Below are positions 54,830 through 64,000 of a stretch of DNA of 64,000 nt, piece by piece. Location of the stretch: NCBI GenBank assembly GCA_016110215.1, contig JADWQD010000004.1:310001-374000 (forward strand), in the 5' to 3' direction. Source of the stretch: Capronia americana. Lineage: Eukaryota; Ascomycota; Eurotiomycetes; Chaetothyriales; Herpotrichiellaceae. A program made the translations under genes and the position numbers. The notes under the pieces were generated by a model, which was not told the DNA's origin, made no database searches, and was given only the letters and a program-made list of their open reading frames with translations. The first letter of the stretch is position 1; every line of letters starts with the position of its first letter.

Positions 54830-56431
54830 ATGGCTGCTGATGTACAGCCGATCGCCCAAGTCAAACTGCCTGCACGCCTTTCCTCACTTACACCAGAGCA
54901 GACGTACTGGCGATCCTTCAAGTCACCTCTAAACCTTCCGTCTCCGACGAAGCATGCTGTTACACACATCTCGCAACCGCACCCAACGGCTCCCGGACAT
55001 GCCACGCCAGAATTCTTTGTCGTGACGACCGGCGCACGAGTCCAACTATTCTCCCACAAGACCCGCAAACTCCTAAAGACTATTACGCGATTTGACGACG
55101 TCGCCTACAGTGGGGAAGCAAGATATGATGGACGAGTTCTTGCTGCGGGGGATGAAACTGGAGCTATTCAAGTGTTCGATGTCAATTCGAGAGCAATTCT
55201 CAAAACTTGGAAGGAGCAGAAACAGCCTGTACATACGGTCAGATGGAGCCCCAAGGAGACAACTGCGTTGATGAGCTGCGGCGACGACAGGACAGTCAGG
55301 CTATGGGATCTTCCGAGCGATGCCAGCGTGCAGACTTTTCGTGGTCACATGGACTATGTTCGGACTGGCGGCTTTCTTCCTGGACAATCAAGCAACCTCA
55401 TGGTATCGGGCAGCTATGACCAGACTGTTAGGCTGTGGGATTCCCGCGCATCCAAGGCCGCCGTCATGACGTTCAAACACGTTGCGGCAGTTGAAGATAT
55501 CCTGTGCATGCCATCGGGCACAGTAATTCTTGCCTCAGCCGATAACCAAGTTGCAGTCTTGGACATTGTGGCGGGCAAACCGCTACATATGATTAAGAAC
55601 CACCAGAAGACCGTCACTTCATTGTGTCTTGCCTCGAACGGCTCGAGAGTTGTCAGCGGTGGCTTGGACGGGCATCTAAAGGTATTCGAGACGACCGGAT
55701 GGAACGTGGTTGCAGGCTCCAAGTACCCGGCAGGCATCCTTTCTCTGTCCGTCATCGGCGCCGGAAGCCCTCGCGAAGACAAACATGTGGTTGTGGGTAT
55801 GTCCAATGGCCAGCTCAGCATTCGGACCCGGTTGTCGGGCGAACAGAAGGTGAAGGAGCGGGAAAGACAAAAACAGATGGATGCATTGCTTGCCGGCAAA
55901 ATCGAAGAATACGAGAAGAAGCAGGCGAAGAAACGACCCCGAGGCTGGGAGAAGCGTTTGAGAGGCCGAGATTACGCTGGTGAAGATGCTGACATTATCG
56001 TGGAAGGCAATGTTCGCTCAAAGCAAAAGAAGTTGCATCTATGGGAACGAGAATTGCACGAGGGCAGATATCGAGAGGCTCTTGATACTGCTTTGCGAGG
56101 CTCGGATACGCTCACCATCGCAACACTGCTCAACACTCTTCGCTATCGATCTGCATTGCGTGCAGCCCTTGAAGACCGCACTGAGTCCGAGCTCCAACCC
56201 ATCATACAATGGGTTTGGAAAACCATCAGTAACACAGCCTTCGTCTCCTTATGTGTGGAGATCTCGATGAATATAATGGACCTATATTCGAAACACTTAT
56301 ACGACAGCGACACACTTGCTAAGCAGGTCAAGAGATTGCGTGAGCGAGTTCACGAAGAAACCAGTCGGGCACAAGAAGCGGCAATGACTAAGGGAATGCT
56401 AGATCTGCTGACTTCTCAGACGCCTGGTTGA
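54830..56431 (+). CDS. UTP15: U3 snoRNP protein Utp15
   Basis: Single-exon gene, 533 aa, start MAADVQPIAQVKLPARLS. Six or seven WD40 repeats occupy about residues 60-350, with clear ends such as DDRTVRLWDLPSD, DQTVRLWDSR and DGHLKVFETTGW. The C-terminal UTP15 domain is alpha-helical (HEGRYREALDTALRGSD, LIIQWVWKT-like SELQPIIQWVWKTISN). Family members belong to the t-UTP/UtpA subcomplex that binds pre-rRNA and promotes rDNA transcription and 18S processing in the nucleolus. A basic segment between the domains (KKQAKKRPRGWEKRLRGRDY) may contact RNA. Length matches fungal orthologues (about 515-540 aa). Confidence 0.95.
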   Translation: MAADVQPIAQVKLPARLSSLTPEQTYWRSFKSPLNLPSPTKHAVTHISQPHPTAPGHATPEFFVVTTGARVQLFSHKTRKLLKTITRFDDVAYSGEARYDGRVLAAGDETGAIQVFDVNSRAILKTWKEQKQPVHTVRWSPKETTALMSCGDDRTVRLWDLPSDASVQTFRGHMDYVRTGGFLPGQSSNLMVSGSYDQTVRLWDSRASKAAVMTFKHVAAVEDILCMPSGTVILASADNQVAVLDIVAGKPLHMIKNHQKTVTSLCLASNGSRVVSGGLDGHLKVFETTGWNVVAGSKYPAGILSLSVIGAGSPREDKHVVVGMSNGQLSIRTRLSGEQKVKERERQKQMDALLAGKIEEYEKKQAKKRPRGWEKRLRGRDYAGEDADIIVEGNVRSKQKKLHLWERELHEGRYREALDTALRGSDTLTIATLLNTLRYRSALRAALEDRTESELQPIIQWVWKTISNTAFVSLCVEISMNIMDLYSKHLYDSDTLAKQVKRLRERVHEETSRAQEAAMTKGMLDLLTSQTPG

Positions 56432-58026
56432 GAGGACCAGTCGCCTATCACTACGATTCTCAAGCCACTGCAACATGTCTACCAAGACCAACAGCAGCCT
56501 ACAAGGGGCTGGGATGAGTTTGAGACTCTGCACGGAGTTCCTCCCCATTTGCAGTATAGGCTGATCAACCCGGCACACCGCAAACCACAGCGCAAACATG
56601 CTTCAACTACAATCCGAGAGGGCGTTCTAAGCAAGTACTGCTAGGTGCACATTCGCCAAGCACCAGACTGACCCATTCCGGCCATTAAAAGGAGCATGAT
56701 TATATTCGCCAGGGATCTTTTAGCTGGTCCTGCGACTCGCGACGTCCGCGACTTCAGGCATACAATCATTCCAACGGCCAGCCGATGGCCCCCATCTGAT
56801 GCATGGGAGTTCTTCGTCAACGAGGTCGTGGCGCTGTCTATCACAAGGGCCCGTACGGCTCATTCGAAGGGCTCGTGCAAAACTCAGACACCGACCTCGA
56901 CATTGTTTACACTGCCGTCACGCTTTCTTTTCAACACTACCACAAATTTCTGCTCTTCCTAGGACCCAGAAAATAACGTTCTCTGCGAGAGGGCTCCACC
57001 TTTCATGCTACTCAGGCAAAGAAGCCCGTTGAGGGGCCGCGCGTAAAGGATTTCTTCCCTCGCAGTACGACGACGGGCCCGTTATTTCCCACTCTCAATA
57101 TATGCCCGCGACGCAACCACGCTGGTAAATGCGACATGGTCCAGCAACCCGCATTCAAGATCACCCGTGTCTCGTCCTACGCGAACAAGTCTAATACTTA
57201 TCGATGAGAACCCTGAAGACAAAGACTGGCCACAGTCGGCACGGCGAAAGGAAGCTAGATGATACCATGAACCTGGCACGATGAAGAAGACCGAGGGAGA
57301 AGAATGTTTCTGGGACGCTGACAAGGAAGCGGAGTCAATTGATCAAGGGCATAAGGGATATCCACACACACTGCAGAGAATTTTGTCTCTACTGAGCGAG
57401 ATGCAGCTTTGGGAGCCCAGGGTAGACGAGTCGAGGGCCGCATGAATCCCGAAGAATTCGTACGAGTACGAGTGTCCAAAAACGGCAAGGTGGCAGGCTC
57501 AGCCACAAAGCTTGGCGTACAGGGATCAACGTCACCAAAACAGTGGAACTGACGTGATTGGCGGACGCGATGTGCAACACGGCATAACCACTGCATGTCA
57601 GTTCAATGCGCATGTACAGCCCAACTGAAGAAGTGCAACTTTTCGAGACGGGGGGTATTCGTAATTTCAACATAGAAATGCAGCTTGCTCACTGACAAGT
57701 AGCGTGAGACATTCAGTCGCCTACTGCCGAAGAGAGCCTCGTCCGGCAGGTTCCCAGCCTTCTGTAAAGTCGAATACGTAAATTCCGTGGCTGGCGCCTT
57801 CAAGGCTCGATCCTCTCCAAGCAAACACGAACCTGAGCTTGTCCTTCTTTCGACAGTCCTCGACTCTCTCAACAAGCACTCGCCTTCGCATCTAGTGACG
57901 GGCAGCAGGCACTCTTGACGCGTTTCCAGCACTGTGCCTGCCAGGAATGCTGCAACCCTTGCTTCGGTTTCTCCACTCCAAACAGACCCTCCCGGCGAGA
58001 CAAGCTACAAAACCAGTTCGCTCGTC
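56432..58026. other. Intergenic region of 1.6 kb
   Basis: No gene is supported. Frames on the minus strand reach about 110 codons but overlap each other in all phases and carry no motif. The right end must hold the promoter of the C2-protein gene. Confidence 0.45.
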
Positions 58027-60844
58027 ATGGCGACCCGGGCGAAGGGCGTCAATGCGGCACATACAGCTGGGATCTTTGCAGACATGACGCTTGACGGACC
58101 CGAGATTGGCACGCTGGTGGCTGTCGTTGACAGAGCGAAGAACCTTCCCAACCGAAAGACGATGGGCAAACAGGACCCTTACTGCGCTATGAGATTGGGT
58201 AAAGATGCCAAAAAGACGGACACAGACAAAAGAGGTGGCCAGACGCCGAGATGGTACGCAGACTTTCGAGGAGTTGTTGGACAAATTTCTGACTAGCCAT
58301 AGGGACCAAGAGCTCCGATTTACCGTCCACGACTCACCCGACTACTACAAATTGAAATGCTCCGTGTTCAACGACGACAAGAAAACGGACCTCATCAGCG
58401 AGGCTTGGATTGATCTGCAAGACGTCATCGTTCCTGGCGGTGGACAGAGCGATCAATGGCGGCAGCTGAACTTCAAGGGAAAATATGCAGGAGACATACG
58501 GATTGAGCTGACATACTACGACACGCGACCCAAGCCGGACTTGTCGGCGGAATCGAAAAAGCAAAGGGATAAGTCGCATTCAGTGGCCAGCGACGCCCCA
58601 AACAGTGCTTCTGGACCACGCCAAATTGGTCCTCGAGATATCAAGAGACGCCCCCTCCCACCAGGCCCTGGCGGCTACTCCTCGCCGACTTCCGCTGCCC
58701 AAACCACGTCGGACCGTTGGCCAACAGAAGAACGCCCTGAACCGTATGGAAGCCATGGATACAGCAACTCGCACCCTCCACCTCGTCCTCCCAAGCAGAA
58801 GTTTGTTCCCGAGACTCCCGATGATGTAGGATATGATCTCAACCCTCAATTCGGGCCGGACTCGTATGAGCCGGAATACGAGTCCAGTCCGTCATATCAT
58901 GGAAGGCATACTCCCAACGACTTTCAGAATTACGAACCATCAGTTGTTCCTTACCCAGAACCCGAAGCATTCCCTGAAGACCCTTATCAGAGTAGGCCGC
59001 TTCCAGCTCAACCCATACAGCCGCGGCGTGTATCCGATCTACCTCAGCCGGAGCAGCCCTTCCGATCAGCGTCACAGCCACCATACGACGTGCCAGATCA
59101 CCCCTCATATCGTTCCCAGCCAGCGACACCTCCCGCAGCAGCGGTGCAGAACCAGCAATGGAACGGCAGGACGAGCACATCTCCAACAAAATATGCAGCA
59201 TACAGAGATAGTCCGCTCCGTCAATCCATCAGCCAGGCAGACATGCCTCGAACTGCGCCCAGTTATCCCGACCCGCAGTTCGACGAAGACGAACCTCCTC
59301 CACCACCTCCAGCTCATCGAGGCCAGATATCGAGGATAGCAAAGCTACCCTCGGCCCAATACGACAATGATCAACCTCCACTCCCGGCTCCGATAGCTGC
59401 GCCTTATCGGAACTCTTATGGACAGCAGTACCCGCGGACGCCTGTAAAATTCCAGAATGTGGAGGAGAGAAGCCCGCTGCAAAGGCTTGAGCACGAGTGT
59501 GATCAACCCAAAGCCACAACTCCCCCGACGCAAGAACTACAACGCCAACTGCCAGCCCTCGAGCCGTATGAGCTGAATCTACTCACCGACCATGATCGAT
59601 ATCCCGCTTTTGCTTCCGACAGGCGAAAATCGACCAAGTATGACTTCCACGAACTTCGACCAACTTCTTCTGCCAATGACGCACTGCCTTCAGAACAGCT
59701 TCCACATCACAATCTTATCCAGCGCCAATACCATGAAAGTCCTCGGGAAGATGGCAGGCATTCCATGGGTTATGCAGCCCCGCGCAGAGCCCAGACGTTC
59801 GACAACTTCGAGCTACAGGATGAAAAACACGTGCACAGGGCCGATCTCACTGTCGCGCGACCTCGGGCAATCAGTCCCAACCCGAATCACAATATTCCAC
59901 GAAAGTCCATCACACCCACCCCGGGAACGCCTAGTGATCGCCACAGCATGGGCACAGTCCCGTATGGCCCTGATTCTTACGATACTCTCAATCCGGGAAC
60001 GAGTCCTACGGTCGACAATGGTGGCTATGCGGCGGGAGAAGACGCACTAGAGGCAGCTCGGCAGCAAGAGGTTGGCAAGCTGCAAGACCAGGGTCCAATT
60101 ATTGGGAACGATGGTCGGGTAATTGACCCTTCAGATCATCTTCCGGCAGATACTTGGGCGCCAGAGCCTGAGAGGAAGCAACGCAAGCCAGAGCACGTAA
60201 TCAAAATCCGTACAAGGGAGGAAGCCAGATTACACAGAGGCAGCGGCTCGTCGCCTGGTTCTGGAAGGCCGCATTCGATCTCAACTTCTCCCTTCCAGTC
60301 ATCTCCAAATGGGCCAGCATCGTCACCGTATCAATCATCTCCGCCTGCCGCTCCGATTTCACCACAGGTGGAATCACCTAGTGGTCGCAACAGACTGAGG
60401 AAACCTATGCCTCAACGGCCTCTCCCTACGGAACCATACACGCATGCTCAGTCGAGCCCTGCTGTGCCAACCTTGCCTTCAGTGGACCCTCGACCGAGTC
60501 CATCGAGCCAACGGTATACCATCCATTCCTCTCCGGCGGGCGGACTACCTCTGCACCCTCCATTATCGGAATATCAGGTTCCTGCTGCAAACAACTATAG
60601 CCCTCGTAGTGGCGGCGGCGGTGGTACTCAATATGCACTCGAATATCAACCAGAGTATATGCAGCAAACACCCACAAAGCTGCCACATGATAGACAACAG
60701 CTGCCAGAGGCGATGGGTTATGGCGGCAGGCCGCCATATGGCGAAGACAATCCGTTGGCCCTTGAGCTGAGCCGAATTGACATTGGGCCTTCGAGGATGG
60801 GCAGGACGACACTGAGACCTCAAAAGGCGTACGGCGCATACTAG
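58027..60844 (+). CDS. FIC1: C2-domain ingression protein (Fic1/Inn1-like)
   Basis: Predicted 922 aa, exons 58027-58253 and 58303-60844 with a 49-nt intron. The N-terminal C2 domain reads GTLVAVVDRAKNLPNRKTMG, KQDPYCAMRLG, GGQTPRWDQELRFTVHDSPD and KTDLISEAWIDL; the intron interrupts the Trp codon of PRW and splicing is needed to reach the next strand. The remaining about 780 residues are disordered and extremely Pro/Gln/Ser/Tyr-rich with many PxxP runs (PPPPPPAHRG, RKPMPQRPLPTEP), suitable for SH3 binding. This architecture is that of fungal cytokinesis factors Fic1/Inn1, which link the contractile ring to septum synthesis. Function is inferred from domain order. Confidence 0.9.
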
Positions 60845-61065
60845 CGGTGGTCATTTGCATGATATATAATGGTGTAACCGACCTTGCAGGCGTTTCGGGC
60901 GGCAGTTGGTTTGAGGTCGTGGCCAGATGACCTAGAAATGTCTCAGTTAGCACGACAGTCGGGAATACATGGCTGGAAAAATGGGCGGGCCGCGGTGTAC
61001 ATGGGCTCTCAGCCTGGCTAGCTGGAGCTAAATACCCACGCGTATACAATACACACACACTTACT

Positions 61066-61380
61066 TCAATCACTCGGTCCCGCGTCTATTGTCTTCGACA
61101 TGAGCCTGACCCTGATGGGACCTCTAACATCTCCAATCCCTCTCTCCGTACTGACGACCTCCCCGCGCTGTAAGATTTCAACGTCTCCTCTGTCTCTAAG
61201 CTCGAATGCCATCTCACGAAGCTGGGGCATGAGGTCGCGCCACTCACACACGCCCAGGCTCTGCAGCTCGCAGGAAGATAAAGACCGGGCCACCTCGGAG
61301 GGACAGATGGTTTTCGGGTATGCGCGACGAGAGAGCAAGCCCTCGAAACGCTCAGAAAGGAGACTTCCGGAAGACGGCAT
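61066..61380 (-). CDS. DUF3253 family protein
   Basis: Single-exon gene, 104 aa, start MPSSGSLLSERFEGLLSRRA. It matches the DUF3253 pattern: KTICPSEVARSL, WRDLMPQLREMAFELRDRGD, EILQRGE and DVRGPIRVRL. This small winged-helix-like domain is common in bacteria and occurs in scattered fungi; its function is unknown, though the fold suggests nucleic-acid binding. The whole protein is the domain. It is convergent with the C2-protein gene, 221 nt apart. Confidence 0.8.
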   Translation of the reverse strand: MPSSGSLLSERFEGLLSRRAYPKTICPSEVARSLSSCELQSLGVCEWRDLMPQLREMAFELRDRGDVEILQRGEVVSTERGIGDVRGPIRVRLMSKTIDAGPSD

Positions 61381-62229
61381 GTCGGTATGAATGAAGTATT
61401 GAGCTCACGCAAATTACAGTAGTGATGCTGCCGAGGTGTTGTCATTGAGGGGGTTACCTAGGGTCCAATCTATGACGAAAAATCATGACCCTCTCTCTGC
61501 ATGACGGCCTTTCACGCTGGAATGCATTGCCTAAGAACATGAGGTCCCTCGACTCATTCGGCTTGGCAAGCTTAACTGACGAGAGCCTATGGAGTCCTAA
61601 GTATGTATGTATCTGCAGAGATTCAGAGGGACATAGTTTGAACTCTATTCAAACTCCATAGCGACTATGCCCAGTATTCCCGAAGGCGAGTCCCAGGAGA
61701 TCGTCGACTCAGTCATCCGTTGGCCTCCACTTTCCTAGATCAGCATATCCAAGCTTCAAGGTTAGTGAGGCAATGAAAGGAGCAATTGAGTCAGTGCGCG
61801 AGATGTCCCGCCTATTCGAGGTTATGGGTCAACTTACGGATTTGAAGTGGAGGTTTATCGAGGAGGACTCACCGTTTGTAGAAGTTACTTCTGAGCATTC
61901 TTCGCTCCTCTCCGCCCTCGTTGAGAGAGGGTGAACGCTTGATTGGAGCCTTGGAAAGCTCGTCAAGGATGCTGACGAAGAGGCTCTTGAAACAGTCTTT
62001 GTCAGCATCACTTCCGCCTTTGTGCAGCGGAACCGGCGTCCCGGCACAAGCCGCCTACAAACTAAGCAGTTCCAAGGCGACTCTTCCTCCTATTTTGAGC
62101 TCTAGAGTAAGGTTACTGTTCAGCCTCTACAGTATTTGCATCCGGACCGAGATTATAGCCCGAGAGCGGTCGTCTCTATATAAGGCGTAGACGCCTCCGA
62201 CAGGTAGTGCTGTGTGGGCTGCGAACAAC
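61381..62229. promoter_or_regulatory. Divergent promoter region, DUF3253 gene and aquaporin
   Basis: 849 nt without a supported gene. A clear TATA box TATATAA at 62177-62183 lies about 50 nt before the aquaporin start. The rest is unremarkable. Confidence 0.5.
62177..62183 (+). promoter_or_regulatory. TATA box of the aquaporin gene
   Basis: TATATAA flanked by CTC and GGC, 47-53 nt upstream of the ATG at 62230. It is one of the best TATA matches in the window, which suggests a strongly regulated gene. Confidence 0.55.
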
Positions 62230-63249
62230 ATGAACATGGACCACCAACTGACGCGAGGCGGATCGTACGACATGGAGAAAAACAATGCAGTCCAACCCCG
62301 TCGCTCGAATACTGAGCCCGCGCCAAGGAGCCCCCAGGAACTCTCGACGAGCACCCCCTCCCCATCCGATTCAGTCGCTACAGACGCTTTCCTCGGTCGC
62401 CTGGGTGGTGCGCAACGCTTTGCCCTACCCTCGACATCGACCGCCACCCCCAGCACACCAGCAGATGCTCTTCGCGATCCGTCTTGGTCCTCCATCCTCT
62501 CGTTTTCCGATTTCCGCAAACCGCGGCTCTGGAAGCTGGCGCTGGTCGAAGGCGTGGGCACGGCCGTCCAGGTCTTCCTTTCAGGTGTTCTGGGGGTGGC
62601 GGTGCTGCCCACCGCGACCGAGACCTCGGTCGGACCGGTGTTTCCCGTCGCCGTTGCTTCGATCGTCCAAGTCTTTCTCATCAGCCTCTTCATCTACACG
62701 GCCGGTCCGGTCACGGGGGCCCATTTCAACCCCCTGATCACCATGGGGACGTTCACCGCGCGACTGAGCTCCCTGCCCCGGACGGTCCTGTACATCACGT
62801 TCCAATGTCTCGGCGCCGTCGTCGGGGCATACCTGGTGCGTGCGGCGCTGGGTCTGAGTCCAAGGTCGCTGCACATCGTCCCGGGCTGCTACATCGACTC
62901 GACGCTGGTCGCGCCGGCCGAGGCCTTCGCGTTCGAAAGCGTCATGTGCTTTGTTCAGCTCTTTCTCGCGTTTGGACTGGGTCTCGATCCTCGCAACGGC
63001 ACTGCATTTGGGCCTTCTCTTGCGCCGATCCTCATCGGCCTGTCTTCCGCGATGACAGTGTTTATCAGCTCATTTGCAAGACCTGGGTACTTGGGCACGA
63101 GTGGCAATCCGGCCAGATGCCTGGGATTCATGGCTGCGGCGGAGAGGTTCACATATCACTGGGTTCATTGGGTGGGGCCAATCGTGGCGAGTGTCCTGAA
63201 CGGGGTGCTTTACTGGTTGGTCCCGCCTTACAAGGTCGGCTCTCCTTGA
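62230..63249 (+). CDS. X-intrinsic protein (XIP) type aquaporin
   Basis: Single-exon gene, 339 aa, start MNMDHQLTRGG. A disordered Ser/Pro-rich N-terminus of about 95 residues precedes six transmembrane helices. The two pore half-helices are visible: the first has HFNPLIT, with Leu replacing the usual Ala of NPA, and the second has SGNPARC. NPARC together with a changed first NPA is the signature of X-intrinsic proteins, a fungal and plant aquaporin group that passes water, glycerol or H2O2-like solutes. The selectivity cannot be read. The gene converges with the phosphatidylserine decarboxylase gene, 121 nt apart. Confidence 0.9.
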   Translation: MNMDHQLTRGGSYDMEKNNAVQPRRSNTEPAPRSPQELSTSTPSPSDSVATDAFLGRLGGAQRFALPSTSTATPSTPADALRDPSWSSILSFSDFRKPRLWKLALVEGVGTAVQVFLSGVLGVAVLPTATETSVGPVFPVAVASIVQVFLISLFIYTAGPVTGAHFNPLITMGTFTARLSSLPRTVLYITFQCLGAVVGAYLVRAALGLSPRSLHIVPGCYIDSTLVAPAEAFAFESVMCFVQLFLAFGLGLDPRNGTAFGPSLAPILIGLSSAMTVFISSFARPGYLGTSGNPARCLGFMAAAERFTYHWVHWVGPIVASVLNGVLYWLVPPYKVGSP

Positions 63250-63370
63250 GTTGGCGGAGTGATAGATATTGGGTAGACAAGGAGCCGAAGAGCAATGATT
63301 TGCCGTCCAATTCGGACCAAGCGCAGATTGCACACTCGTGGTCCAAATTACAGAGTACCACGGTGCCGAT

Positions 63371-64000
63371 TTATCTGGCTCCAACCCTCCACCCGACCTT
63401 CACAATTGTCTCGCATTGATGGTCGCAGCTGTTCCGGACCAGATCTTCATCCAGCACGACCTCACCTTTGGGATACACCACGATCACTGTGCTGCCTCCG
63501 TACTGGAACGCCCCCTGACAGTCGCCCCGTTTCATGGTCTTGCCCGGTTCCTCCATGCCAGGATTCCACTTGATGCTCCCCACGAGCATGGCCCCGACCG
63601 CGATCACAGCGACCTTGTTCCCCGTGACGGGCCGATGCATGACCATGACGTCCCTCCGGTTCTCCGCGAATACGTTCAAAGTCCCCTCCTCGTTGATGGC
63701 CTGCGGGTTGACCGTGTAATACGTGCCGGGGATCTTCTTGACATAGTCAACCGTCCCCGTGATCGGCGAATGCCAGCGGTGGTAGTCCTGCGGAGCCAGC
63801 CGCGCGATCACGATACTGCCCCCGTCGAAGTACTCGGCGAGGTGTGCATCGTCGAGGAGTCTCCCGAGGGTGAACCCGAAGCCCTTGATCCAGTACTTGG
63901 TGGCGAGGTCGACGGTGGGGAAGGCCGTCAAGCGACAATCGGCAGGCGACGACGTGACGAGCTCGTCCTCCGGCTCGTGGACGGGTCGTGCTTCGGGGCG
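63371..64000 (-). CDS. Phosphatidylserine decarboxylase, C-terminal part (5' end outside window)
   Basis: Frame open from the right edge to a TAA at 63371, 209 residues, with no intron needed. Conserved blocks are TAFPTVDLATKYWIKG, RLAPQDYHRWHSPITG (with the conserved catalytic-region HRxHSP pattern), NVFAENRRDVM, and AVIAVGAMLVGSIKW, which contains the Gly-Ser pair of the self-cleavage site that makes the pyruvoyl group. The VGS variant of the LGST motif is usual in this fungal subgroup of PSD-like proenzymes. The N-terminal half lies beyond the window. The enzyme forms phosphatidylethanolamine; whether this copy is the mitochondrial, Golgi/vacuolar or a specialised form cannot be said. Confidence 0.88.
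   Translation of the reverse strand, partial: RPEARPVHEPEDELVTSSPADCRLTAFPTVDLATKYWIKGFGFTLGRLLDDAHLAEYFDGGSIVIARLAPQDYHRWHSPITGTVDYVKKIPGTYYTVNPQAINEEGTLNVFAENRRDVMVMHRPVTGNKVAVIAVGAMLVGSIKWNPGMEEPGKTMKRGDCQGAFQYGGSTVIVVYPKGEVVLDEDLVRNSCDHQCETIVKVGWRVGAR

Overview
The window reads as nuclear DNA of a filamentous ascomycete (Pezizomycotina). The reasons are short spliceosomal introns (mostly 43-60 nt, GT-AG) that join protein frames exactly, and a gene set typical of moulds: a class III chitin synthase, a CYP505-type fused P450, a fungal Prp24 with HAT repeats, UTP15, a Fic1/Inn1-like C2 protein and an X-intrinsic aquaporin. I cannot place it below subphylum. There are 30 protein genes that I support with complete models or clear ends, four more that are weaker or cut by the window edge, and two degenerate gene relics. 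I found no rRNA, no convincing tRNA, no CRISPR array and no intact transposon.

Layout. 1-9.1 kb is an oxidative block on the + strand: the 3' part of a P450, an FAD-dependent aromatic-type monooxygenase, a four-helix claudin/Sur7-like membrane protein and a self-sufficient CYP505 (heme, FMN, FAD and NADPH domains in one chain). 9.2-17.5 kb is housekeeping: mitochondrial ribosomal protein uL22m (-), Prp24 (+), a MOT1-type molybdate transporter (+) and a short-chain dehydrogenase (-). A 1.1 kb microsatellite-dense spacer follows. 18.6-26.1 kb holds a phytanoyl-CoA dioxygenase-like enzyme (-), a BTB protein (-), a one-pass Ser/Thr-rich membrane protein (+), a disordered Ser-rich protein (-), a gene relic (-) and TMEM234 (+). 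26.4-31.1 kb has the class III chitin synthase (-) divergent from a low-molecular-weight phosphatase (+).

31.4-36.0 kb carries a five-exon salicylate-hydroxylase-like monooxygenase (-), then a broken amidohydrolase (-) and gene-poor sequence with interrupted frames. 36.0-42.8 kb contains two paralogous secreted HExxH zincin-like proteins (-) with identical exon lengths, flanking a glutathione S-transferase (+) and an NmrA-like protein (+). 43.6-56.4 kb has a Sec14/CRAL-TRIO protein (+), a 2.3 kb gene desert, a small Ser/Pro-rich protein (+), a HIT hydrolase (-), a CAP59/CMT1-type glycosyltransferase (-), a six-exon aspartic protease (-) and UTP15 (+). 58.0-64.0 kb has the C2 ingression-type protein (+), a DUF3253 protein (-), an X-intrinsic aquaporin (+) and the C-terminal part of a phosphatidylserine decarboxylase (-) running off the right edge.

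Most models were built by joining exons by eye at GT-AG sites so that family motifs stay in frame; coordinates give the CDS span, and exon limits are in each entry. The most distinctive points are the duplicated metalloprotease pair with its intervening detoxification/redox genes, a GC-AG intron in uL22m, an in-frame stop-free 54-nt intron at the active site of the aspartic protease, and the two relics.
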